This document shows positions 53,638-62,454 of a stretch of DNA of 64,000 nucleotides, in pieces. This stretch comes from Tessaracoccus defluvii (GTDB lineage: Bacteria > Actinomycetota > Actinomycetes > Propionibacteriales > Propionibacteriaceae): positions 3,038,001-3,102,000 of the forward strand of contig NZ_CP060789.1 in NCBI RefSeq assembly GCF_014489575.1. Direction: 5' to 3'. Positions within the stretch are counted from its first letter, which is position 1, and every line of letters starts with the position of its first letter. The translations under genes and the position numbers were made by a program. The notes under the pieces were generated by a model. It searched no databases. It saw nothing but the letters and a program-made list of their open reading frames with translations, and was not told the origin of the DNA.

Positions 53638-55016
53638 AGTGGTGTAGCCCCTTGGTGGCCATGCCGGATGACGATGGCGCGGTCACCGCGGGATCCTTCG
53701 AGTTCACCTACCAAAGCTCTCTCGAAATGGAATCAACCACGATGACCGCTCCCCATATTGTCGACCCCGCCCGCGTGTTGGGCAACCTGCTGACCGAAGC
53801 ATCCCCAGACATGATGCGCCAGCTGCTGCAGACCATGATCAACGCCCTCCTCTGCGCTGATGCCGACGCCGTCTGCGGCGCCGAATGGGGACAAGCCACC
53901 GCCGCTCGGCTCGCGCAGCGCAACGGCTACCGCCACCGACCCCTCGACACCCGCGTCGGCACCATCGATGTGGCCGTCCCCAAACTTCGCTCCGGCACCT
54001 ACTTCCCGGAGTGGCTCCTCGAACGCCGCAAACGAGCCGAAGCCGCGCTGATCACGGTGATCGCTGACTGCTACCTCGCCGGCGTCTCCACCCGCCGGAT
54101 GGACAAACTCGTCAAAACGTTGGGCATCGATGGCCTGTCGAAATCCCAGGTGTCCCGAATGGCCGCAGACCTCGATGAACACGTCGCGCAGTTCCGCCAC
54201 CGACCCCTCGACGAGGCCGGCCCGTTCACGTTCGTCGCTGCCGACGCGTTGACGATGAAGGTCCGCGAAGGCGGCCGGGTGATCAACGCCGTCGTCCTCA
54301 TCGCGACCGGCGTCAACGGCGACGGACACCGCGAAGTCCTCGGCCTGCAGGTCGCCACCTCTGAGACCCGATCCGCGTGGAACACGTTCTTCGCTGACCT
54401 GGTCGCCCGCGGCCTGGCCGGCGTCCGACTGGTCACCTCCGACGCCCACGCCGGCCTAGTGGAAGCGATCGCGGCGAACCTGCCCGGCGCGGCCTGGCAG
54501 CGCTGCCGCACCCACTACGCAGCCAACCTCATGGCCGTCACACCCAAGACCATGTGGCCGGCGGTCAAAGCGATGCTCCACTCCGTCTATGACCAACCCG
54601 ACGCCACATCCGTCGAAGCCCAGTTCGAACGGCTCCTCGACTACACCGCAGACAAGCTGCCCGACGTCGCCGAGCACCTCGAACAAGCCCGGGCCGACGT
54701 GCTCGCGTTCACCGGATTCCCGAAGGACGTATGGACCCAGATCTGGTCGAACAACCCTGCCGAACGGCTGAACCGAGAAATCCGCCGCCGCACCGACTCC
54801 GTCGGGATCTTCCCCAACCGGGAAGCCATCATCCGCCTCGTCGGCGCCGTCCTGGCCGAGCAAACCGACGAATGGGCCGAAGGCCGCCGCTACCTCGGCC
54901 TCGACATCCTCCACCGTTGCCGCCTCACCACCATCACCAACACCGAACAGGAGACCACCGAACCCCTCGCCCTGCCCGCCTAAACGAAGGAACCGCTACA
55001 CCACTCCACTGGACTT
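53622..55016 (+). mobile_element. IS256-family insertion sequence
   Basis: The element holds one mutator-type transposase gene. Inner parts of its ends share GAGTGGTGTAGC as inverted copies (about 53636-53647 and 54994-55005), and similarity continues with mismatches outward to about 53622 and 55016. I find no target duplication. The left flank is a cut integrase and the right flank a cut glycoside hydrolase, so the two sides were not neighbours originally. The exact outer bases are uncertain by a few positions. Confidence 0.8.
53742..54983 (+). CDS. IS256-family (mutator) transposase
   Basis: The protein has 413 residues from ATG 53742, a normal length. It contains [33 protein letters not shown], the DDE positions in [10 protein letters not shown] and [14 protein letters not shown], the family signature [13 protein letters not shown], and the catalytic Glu region [23 protein letters not shown]. 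It is intact. Upstream ATGs at 53727 and earlier are in frame and possible. Confidence 0.94.
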   Translation: MTAPHIVDPARVLGNLLTEASPDMMRQLLQTMINALLCADADAVCGAEWGQATAARLAQRNGYRHRPLDTRVGTIDVAVPKLRSGTYFPEWLLERRKRAEAALITVIADCYLAGVSTRRMDKLVKTLGIDGLSKSQVSRMAADLDEHVAQFRHRPLDEAGPFTFVAADALTMKVREGGRVINAVVLIATGVNGDGHREVLGLQVATSETRSAWNTFFADLVARGLAGVRLVTSDAHAGLVEAIAANLPGAAWQRCRTHYAANLMAVTPKTMWPAVKAMLHSVYDQPDATSVEAQFERLLDYTADKLPDVAEHLEQARADVLAFTGFPKDVWTQIWSNNPAERLNREIRRRTDSVGIFPNREAIIRLVGAVLAEQTDEWAEGRRYLGLDILHRCRLTTITNTEQETTEPLALPA

Positions 55017-57266
55017 GACCCCCGGTTCATCGGCTTCAACCTGCCGACGCGCTCCAACACGCCCGATCATGCGAGCGCCGAGCGTCTCGCGGAACGATTC
55101 GCCACCCTCGGGGTCAACGTCATCCGACTGCATGCCGCCGATGCGCCGCAGGGAGCGGAGCCGGGCAGCTGGAGCAGCACGCTCGACAGCCCGCTACTGG
55201 ACTACGGCAGCGGGACCACCCGTCGCTTCCACCCCGACGGGCTCGACCGCTTCGACTACTTCGTCGCCCAGCTGAAGCAGCGGGGCATTTACCTCCACGT
55301 TGACCTGATCGTGGCCCGGGCGTTCCGGCCCGGTGACGGACTCGACTACCCCGGGGACCTGCCCGGCTCCCTCAAGTGCTTCACCATGATCAACGAGCGT
55401 CTCATCGCACTCCAGGAGGAGTACGCCCGGGAACTGCTCTGCCACGTGAACCCGTACACCGGCCTCGCGCTCATCGATGATCCCGCGGTCATGACGGTCC
55501 AGATCAACAACGAGGACTCCGTGATCAAGGGCACCGCCGAGCTGGCCGACGATCCTGCTGTCCGGCCGTACCGCGACGAGCTGCGGCGCCGGTTCAACGA
55601 CTTTCTTCTCGAGCGGTACGGCTCCCGGGAGGGTCTCCGGGAGGCCTGGACTTTCGAGGGCGTCTGCGCCCTCGGCGTCGACGAGGACCCCGTCGCCGGC
55701 ACCGTGAGCGTCGTGGAGGGGGGATTCTTCCAGCCAGTCAACGAGCCCATGGGCCCGTGGGACGGCGAGGTCAGCCCCGCGCGGTACGCCGACTGGATGG
55801 CGTTCGGCATCGAGGCCAACCGGTCGTTCTACCGCCGCATGAAGGACTTCCTTGTCGGTATCGGTGTCCGGGTTCCGATCGCGACGAGCAACCTGGTCGC
55901 CGGAGCCGCCGATGTCTTCGGCCACAGCGATGCCGACATCATGGAGAACAACGCCTATTTCAATCACCCGCTGTTGCCGTACGTCGACAACACCTACGTC
56001 GTCGGTGGCCTGGCCGATTACGTGGCCACCAACCCGCTGACGATGCAGAAGGACGCTGGCCCACTGCGCACCACTCTGCTGAGCCTCGGCTCGACGGCGG
56101 TCATCGCCGGGAAGCCCTTCGCCCTGAGCGAGTGGAACGAGTACGGCGCGGCACCGTTCCACGCCACCGCGGCAGTCCACACCACCGCCTACGCCTGTCT
56201 GAACAACTGGGACGCGCTGATCCTCTACTGCCACCACACCTCCGAGGACGCAGACGACCAGCCCGACGACGAGATCCTCAACCTGTTCGACGCCTACAAC
56301 GACGTCGCCCTCATCAGCCAGTGGGGCTTCATGGCCGCCCTCTTCCTGAAGGGCCTCGTCGCGCCCGCGCCCCAGCGCGCTGACCTGGTCTACACGGCCG
56401 CCGACCTCCTCACCCTGCCCACTCGCCACGCGATGCCTCACACCTTCCTGCCCTACGTGCTTGAGATGCGCTCCGTGTTCCTGACGGAGGGCGACTCCTA
56501 CGACAGGGACGCCGACGTCGCCGTCACCGCCGGGTTCATGGCGGGTGCGGACCTCGGAACAGCGCCCCACCGCGTGCGCTACGCCTGGTCCCCCTACGCG
56601 GATCCGCACCGTCGTGAGTTGGCGGCGGTCGCTCCGGAATCCGGGGGGCGGACGCTCGACTTCGCGGACATCTCGGAGGTGGCGGGCGGCGGGGACTATC
56701 GCGGCTTCGCGGCGGCGGTCACCAAGGCGCTGACGACGTGGAATGTGATCCCAGCGGGTACGGGGTTCGTGGAGGAACGCCTCGTCTCCTCGACCGGCGA
56801 GCTGGACTTCGATCCCGACAACGCCCGGTTCAGCATCGACACTCCGTCGTGCGCCTACTTCAGCGGTGCGCCCACGCCGGAGGTCCGGCTCGGGCAGCGC
56901 ATACGCGTAGAGTCGGCCAACGAACGCATGTCGCTGGCCCTGCTCCCCCTGGACGCGGCCCGCATCAACGACGCCACAGAACTGCTGTTGACGGCGGTCG
57001 GCAAGACCGGCATGGATGAGACGACCTACACACCCGTGGACGTGTACCCCGGTTTCGAGTTCACCGCCGTCAAGCTCGCCGGCAAGGTTGCCGCCGACAC
57101 CCTGGCGGGGGTGATCCACGTCTCGGCGCACAGCGCCGAGCTGGTCGCCCTCGACCCGCACGGCGATCTGGTGTGCACTATCCCGGGTGTGCCGACGGCG
57201 TCCGGGACGCGGTTCGATCTGGCCGGCGACATCCCAGCCGTGAACTATCACCTGACCCTGGGCTGA
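55017..57266 (+). pseudogene. Clan GH-A glycoside hydrolase (GH5-like), N-terminus lost
   Basis: The frame enters from the IS end and runs 750 codons with PRFIGFNLPTRSNTPDHA, LGVNVIRLHAADAP, RGIYLHVDLIVARAF, then VMTVQINNEDSV (acid/base Glu) and FALSEWNEYG (nucleophile Glu). This is a TIM-barrel hydrolase of the GH5/GH42-like clan, with beta-rich C-terminal domains. The first strand and any start codon are missing. Internal starts exist (e.g. GTG 55311) but would lack the first barrel strands. The gene is likely inactive. Confidence 0.85.
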
Positions 57267-57340
57267 GCGCCCGAGCCGCGTTCGGCGAATACCGGCCGTC
57301 GACACGTGACAGCACGGTACTCATCATCGATTCCGCGACG

Positions 57341-57356
57341 CTCCCAATGTTGGGAG
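57341..57356. promoter_or_regulatory. CTCCCAA-TG-TTGGGAG operator
   Basis: A perfect 16-bp palindrome with the size and centre typical of LacI-family operators lies 20 bp before the symporter start. The LacI-type gene at 59601 is the obvious candidate regulator; the TetR gene is another. Confidence 0.75.
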
Positions 57357-57375
57357 TGAGAGAAGGGCACCAACG

Positions 57376-58869
57376 ATGGCGCGCAGTAGGAAGCAGTACC
57401 CACTGGACTTCAGGACGCGATTCGGCGTCGCCACCATGGGCATCTCGCACAGCATCGGCACGGCGATGGTCACCAGCGCCCTGATGCTCTTTCTGACCGA
57501 TTATGCGGGCCTGTACACCGGTGTGGCGGGAGCCGCCGCCGCGGCGGCGGCCACCATGCTCGTGGTGGGCCGCGTCTGGGACGCCGTGAACGACCCGCTC
57601 CTCGGCTACCTCATGGACCGGACGCCGCGCACACGCTGGGGCCGCTTCAAGCCCTACATTGCGGTGGCCATCCCCACCTCGGCGCTGATGCTCATTGCGC
57701 TGTTCCACCTGCCCCTCGCCATGGACGATGCCCTCAAACTCGTCCTGGTGTACGTGCTGTACCTGCTCTTCGATACGGCCTTCACCCTCATGCCGTTCAA
57801 CCCGTTGATGCAGACGATGTCGCCGGATCCCCGCGTACGGTCGAAGCTGCTGGGTCCGCCCCGGATCATCGGGTTGGTGGCTGCCGCGTTCATGGTGGGC
57901 CTCATCCCCGCCGCCTACGCTCTGGGCCCCGCTCCGGGGGAGACCAACTTCGGCCTGGCCGTCACCCTGTTCCTCGTGCCGGCCGCGGCGATCTCCCTCA
58001 TCGGGATCCTGATGGTCAAGGAGGGGGACGCGAACGTGGGCGAGGAGACCGTCCGGCTCAGCGACCTCGCCGTGATGATCCGCACGAACAAGCCCTTCTG
58101 GATCTCCCAGCTGGCGGCGATCTTCCAGGGGTTCACTTGGACGATGCTCTTCGCGGGCGCGAACTACTACATCAAGTACGCGCTCGGAGTCGAGGCGTTC
58201 CCCACGACCTCCGCCATCCTGGGTCTGGTCATGATCGTCGGCAACATCCTGGGCGTGCCGGCCTCTCAGCTGCTCTTTCGTTGGTTCACGCCCGCGCAGG
58301 CGTTCATCTGGGTGTGCGTGTTCACGGCCCTCCCGTTCGCGTTGCTCTTCTTCATCAACCTCGGCGGACCGATCACGGACCAGTGGATCCTCTTCCCCCT
58401 GCTCTTCCTGGTGACGCTCGCTCTCGGCATGGCGTTCATACCCGGCACCGTCGTCGGCATGCAGACCGCGGACTACAACAAGTTCCGGATGGCCAAGAGC
58501 ATGCAGGGCACGCTCGGGGCGCTGGCCGGGTTCATCCAGAAGATGCAGGCCGCCCTGTCGGCCGCCGCCATGGGTGCGATCCTCGTCTCCGTCGGCTACG
58601 ACGCGGAGGCGTTCGAGACCGCAGAGGTCATCCCCGCAGAGCTTTTCAGCGGCCTGGGGCTGGTCCTGTTCGGCGTCCCCGCCATCATGGCGCTGATCGG
58701 CGCCGGGATCATGTACTTCTACCCGCTGCGCCAGAAGGACGACCAGGCGGCCATGTACGCGGAGATCGAGGAGATGAAGAAGGCCCTCGGCGCCGCCGGG
58801 ACACCCGGGATGGCGGGAGTCGCACCGCTCCTCTCCGGCGCCGCCGACGGCGAGGAGGAGGTCAAGTGA
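57376..58869 (+). CDS. GPH-family sugar:cation symporter (MFS_2)
   Basis: The protein has 497 residues and about 12 membrane segments. It shows the glycoside-pentoside-hexuronide features: VVGRVWDAVNDPLLGYLMDRTPRTRWGRFKPY after helix 2, then helices to the C-terminal YFYPLRQKDD. It imports glycosides with H+ or Na+, most likely the products of the adjacent hydrolases. The palindrome at 57341-57356 lies just upstream. Confidence 0.92.
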   Translation: MARSRKQYPLDFRTRFGVATMGISHSIGTAMVTSALMLFLTDYAGLYTGVAGAAAAAAATMLVVGRVWDAVNDPLLGYLMDRTPRTRWGRFKPYIAVAIPTSALMLIALFHLPLAMDDALKLVLVYVLYLLFDTAFTLMPFNPLMQTMSPDPRVRSKLLGPPRIIGLVAAAFMVGLIPAAYALGPAPGETNFGLAVTLFLVPAAAISLIGILMVKEGDANVGEETVRLSDLAVMIRTNKPFWISQLAAIFQGFTWTMLFAGANYYIKYALGVEAFPTTSAILGLVMIVGNILGVPASQLLFRWFTPAQAFIWVCVFTALPFALLFFINLGGPITDQWILFPLLFLVTLALGMAFIPGTVVGMQTADYNKFRMAKSMQGTLGALAGFIQKMQAALSAAAMGAILVSVGYDAEAFETAEVIPAELFSGLGLVLFGVPAIMALIGAGIMYFYPLRQKDDQAAMYAEIEEMKKALGAAGTPGMAGVAPLLSGAADGEEEVK

Positions 58870-58922
58870 CCACGCGCGGCCGAATCTCCGGACCAGTCGG
58901 CTGGAGGGGCGGCCGTCCCGGC

Positions 58923-59564
58923 TCAGGTCGGATTCGCGCCACTGTCGCTGCCGGCCGTCACGGCGGGAGGCTGCGACGGGGCCCGCGCGGCTGAGACCAG
59001 GCCCCAGAACGCGTCCACGGCGGCGACCACGTCCAGATCGTCGCGGTACCGCCGCTGCAACAGGAGCCCGTCCATCACTGCGGTGCCGAGGGTGGCGATC
59101 ATCTCGTCGCTGATGCCCGCGTCGCTGCCGGGCGTAGCGTCCCGCTGCGGGCGCGTCGTCACCTGGGCCTGGCGGTAGTGCTCCACGAAGTGGGCGTGGG
59201 CGGGATGATCCGGGGTGATGGCCTCCGCGGAGAGCGCGATGTAGAGCGAGGTCAGGCCAGGATGCTCCTCGGCATGCCGCGCCACCTCCCGAGAGCGGCT
59301 ACGCACGTCCGAGGCGGGGGCCGACGACAGGTGCTCGGCCACGGACGCATCGCGCAACTCGAGGACCTCAACGAGGAGTTCTTCCTTGGCGGAGAAGTGG
59401 TGCAGGACTCCGGCCTGGGACAGCCCGACCCGCTTGGCCAGCTCACGCACCGAGGCGTGGCGGTATCCGTCGGCGGCGAAGAGATCGGCGGCCATGGCCA
59501 CGATCTCGCGACGACGCTCCCGTCCCTTCTGGAGCCGGTTGGGGTCCTTACTCGTCTCGGGCAT
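58923..59564 (-). CDS. TetR-family transcriptional regulator
   Basis: The protein has 213 residues. The HTH reads AADLFAADGYRHASVRELAKRVGLSQAGVLHHFSAKEELLVEVL, classical TetR. The C-terminal domain ends in a Ser/Ala/Pro-rich tail. It is divergent from the LacI-type gene with only 36 bp between starts, so the two share a promoter region. It likely controls part of the sugar locus. Confidence 0.88.
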   Translation of the reverse strand: MPETSKDPNRLQKGRERRREIVAMAADLFAADGYRHASVRELAKRVGLSQAGVLHHFSAKEELLVEVLELRDASVAEHLSSAPASDVRSRSREVARHAEEHPGLTSLYIALSAEAITPDHPAHAHFVEHYRQAQVTTRPQRDATPGSDAGISDEMIATLGTAVMDGLLLQRRYRDDLDVVAAVDAFWGLVSAARAPSQPPAVTAGSDSGANPT

Positions 59565-59600
59565 TGCCCCACGGTATCGTCTGGCGTGGCGGAGGTGAGG

Positions 59601-60632
59601 ATGACCGAAGGCGAGAAGTCCGCCGCGACACTGACCGACGTCGCGAAGGCGGCCGGGGTTTCACCGGCGACCGTTTCGCGGGTGCTGAGCCAGCGAGGCG
59701 ACTTCCGGCCGGACACGCGCGCCCGGGTGCTGGCTGCGGCGAAAGCCCTCGGGTACGACCGCTCCTGGACGCCGCGAGGACGCCGGTCACCTGAAGCCAC
59801 CACCATCGACCTAGTCATGGGGCAGGTGTCGCACTGGTGGAGCGACCGCGTCGTTCGGGGCGCCTGGCATGGCGCCGCGAAGATGGGGCTGGACCTCACG
59901 CTGACGACGGAGCGTCTCGATGATGACGACGACGATTGGCCAAGCCGCGTCCTGCGGCGTGGGACGGTGGGCATCGTCATCGGGCTCGCGCATCCGTCGC
60001 CGCCCCAGCTGGCCAATCTTCGGGCGGCACGTGTCCCCGTCGTGCTCCTCGACCCTATGACGGCCTCGAATGACAATGTGTGCAGCGTCGGCACGACCGA
60101 TCGGGAGGGGGGTTATGCCGCCGGCCAGCACCTGGTGGACCTCGGCGTCACGGACTTCATCAGCGTGCAGGCCAGGCCCGCCTACCGCTTCGTCCGGCAA
60201 CGTGAGGCGGGGTTCCGCGCCGCCGTCGAGGCCGGCGGGCCGGGTTTCCAGCTCCGAACCGTGCAGACGCGGTGGGACGGAGACGGGCCGATCCCTGAGC
60301 TGACGGCCCTGATGGTGGACCGAACGGGCCGCCTCGGCATCTTCGCCTCCAACGACAACATCGCGCTGCGATGCTACGAGTCGGCCTACCACGCCAAGCG
60401 CAGGGTGGGCGTCGACGTCCTCGTCGTCGGCTTCGACGACGAGGCCCGCGCGGCGCGCGCCGCCCCGTCGCTCACCACGCTGCACCAGCCGGTGGAGCAG
60501 ATGACGGCGAAGGCTGTGGAACTGATCTTCACAGGCTCGGCCGAGCAGCTGTGGCTCGCTCCTGAGCGCCACGAGCTGCCCGCCCACCTCGTCGTCCGCG
60601 AGTCCACGGCCGGGCCGGATGGCTCCGGCTAG
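59601..60632 (+). CDS. LacI-family transcriptional regulator
   Basis: The protein has 343 residues from ATG 59601, preceded by GGAGGTGAGG. The HTH is ATLTDVAKAAGVSPATVSRVLSQRG with the hinge region after it. The periplasmic-binding-like domain includes LVVGFDDEARAARAAPSLTTLHQPVEQM. It should repress glycoside genes nearby; the palindrome before the symporter is a plausible operator. Confidence 0.93.
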   Translation: MTEGEKSAATLTDVAKAAGVSPATVSRVLSQRGDFRPDTRARVLAAAKALGYDRSWTPRGRRSPEATTIDLVMGQVSHWWSDRVVRGAWHGAAKMGLDLTLTTERLDDDDDDWPSRVLRRGTVGIVIGLAHPSPPQLANLRAARVPVVLLDPMTASNDNVCSVGTTDREGGYAAGQHLVDLGVTDFISVQARPAYRFVRQREAGFRAAVEAGGPGFQLRTVQTRWDGDGPIPELTALMVDRTGRLGIFASNDNIALRCYESAYHAKRRVGVDVLVVGFDDEARAARAAPSLTTLHQPVEQMTAKAVELIFTGSAEQLWLAPERHELPAHLVVRESTAGPDGSG

Positions 60633-60682
60633 GAGGTGACCGGGTGGCCTCGTCGTCGCGCGGAGCGGAGGTGTGGGGTTCG

Positions 60683-62454
60683 TCAACCGAGGCTGCCGGC
60701 GTGCAGTGCGGCGTAGCGGCCTCCACGCCCGACCAGCTCCTCATGGTCTCCGGCCTCGACGATCCGGCCGGACTCCAGGACCAGGATGCGGTCAGCCTGA
60801 CGGACGGTGGAGAGTCGGTGCGCGACCACCAGCGTCGTCCGCCCACGCATCAGCCGCGCGAGCGCATCCCGCACCGACGCCTCCGACTCAGCATCCAGTG
60901 CGCTCGTGGCCTCGTCGAGCAGCAGGATGCGCGGGTCGCGGATGAGCGCGCGGGCGATCGCCAGCCGTTGACGCTGACCTCCCGATAGTCGCGCGCCGTG
61001 CTGGCCCACACGCGTGTCCCACCCCTCGGGCAGCTCCCGAACGAAGTCGAGGGCGTTGGCAGCCTCCAGCGCCGCAGTCACCTCGCGGTCACGAGCCGCG
61101 GGAAGTCCGTAGGCGACGTTCTCTCGGACGGTGCCCTCGAACAGGACCGACTCCTGCGGAACAACCGAGATGTGTTGACGAACCGTTCGCAGATCGAGAG
61201 AGCCCATGTCGACGCCGTCGAGAAGGATCCGGCCCGACGTTGGCCGGACGAAGCCGAGAACCAGGTTCAGCAGCGTGGACTTGCCCGATCCGGACGACCC
61301 GACCAAGGCGATGGTCTCGCCTGCGGCGATGTCCAGATCGATGCCGTGGAGGGCGTCGCCGTCGGCGTCGGCGTAGCGGTAGGTGACACCCCGCAGCGTG
61401 AGCCGGCCACTGACGGAGGGGACGCTCTGCCTGCCTTCGTTGAGTTCCAGATCCGGCTCCTGCATCACCTCCGCGATCGACCGCACCGACTCCATGCCCG
61501 GGCGGTCACCGGGATGAGCATGAGCAGTTGGGTCAGCCCCTGAGTGAGGAGAGTGAAGTACGTCGACAGCAGGACGACCTCACCTGGCGTGATGGCGAGC
61601 ACACCCGTCAAGGAGAAGGCTGCAGCGAGGACGAGGCACGCCACTCCCAGCAGCTGCATCGTGATCCACGAGATCGTGGACACGTGGGCATTGAGCATGT
61701 CGAGTCGAAGGCCCGCTGTGCGCACCCCGTCTGCGCGACTGGCCACTCGAGTGACCGCGGTCTCCTCGAGCCCGTGAGCGCGCGTCAGGGGAATCATCAC
61801 TGCCATCTCGCCGACACGGCTGGCAAGGCCCTCCATCTCACGCCGGAACTCCGCGTTCGGCGCCACCGTCCGCCGCCGGAGGGCCGCGCGCAGGCCGATC
61901 GCGACCGGAACGGTGAGAGCGTAGACGGGAAGAAATGCTGGCACGGCAAGGGCGGTCATTCCAATGGCGCCGGCCAGAACGATCACCGACGACAGCGCCG
62001 GCGGCGTGACCTGCTGAAGCATGAGTTCGATATTCTCGACGTCCCGCACGACCTTCGTCTGGACGACGGAGGAGCTCACCCTGCCGTAGTACCCGATCGA
62101 GAGAGTCTGGAGGCGGGCCGCAAGGCTGTTGCGCAGCACTGCTCCCGTGTCTCGGACGACCGTCATGAAGCTGCGTGTGTAGAATAGCGTGTTCGGGTAG
62201 TTCTGCAGCAGCAGAGCCGCGGCTACGGCGAACCAGATGAGGACGCCCCGCAGGTCGCCGGAGTTCACCACGATGTCGATGATCGCCGCCGTGACAACAG
62301 GCAGATACCAGACCGGGATCTCTTTGAGGGCGAACGCGAGAACGGCGAGGGTGAGCCGCCCTGGTCGCCGCCGCAGCAGGCGGAGAAGTGAGCGCACAGG
62401 CCGCGCGCCGCTGATGTCCACGTGACCTCTGTCGTACGGTGGCCGGGCCCTCAT
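60683..62454 (-). pseudogene. ABC exporter (permease-ATPase), frameshifted
   Basis: Two frames together give one ~590-residue half-transporter. The first (from ATG 62454, stop 61465) holds the membrane domain: LKEIPVWYLPVVTAAIIDIVV, GVACLVLAAAFSLTGVLAI. The second (to 60683) holds the ATPase: VGSSGSGKSTLLNLVLGF, LSGGQRQRLAIARALIRDP, ILLLDEATSALD and VVAHRLSTV. The frame changes at about 61496-61502 (CCCGGG); one added G gives continuous TARGMESVRSIAEVM. A second polypeptide from ATG 61495 could be made, but a single-base indel is simpler. The ATG at 62454 overlaps the GH3 stop (ATGA). Confidence 0.87.

Noticed and set aside
30543..55016. Search for a second copy of the tRNA-Ala 3' end (attR)
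   Set aside because: I found no convincing copy of the tRNA 3' sequence to the right; the expected end seems deleted.
55194..57305. 703-codon frame opposite the glycoside hydrolase
   Set aside because: The plus strand has catalytic Glu motifs in the right order; the minus frame has none.
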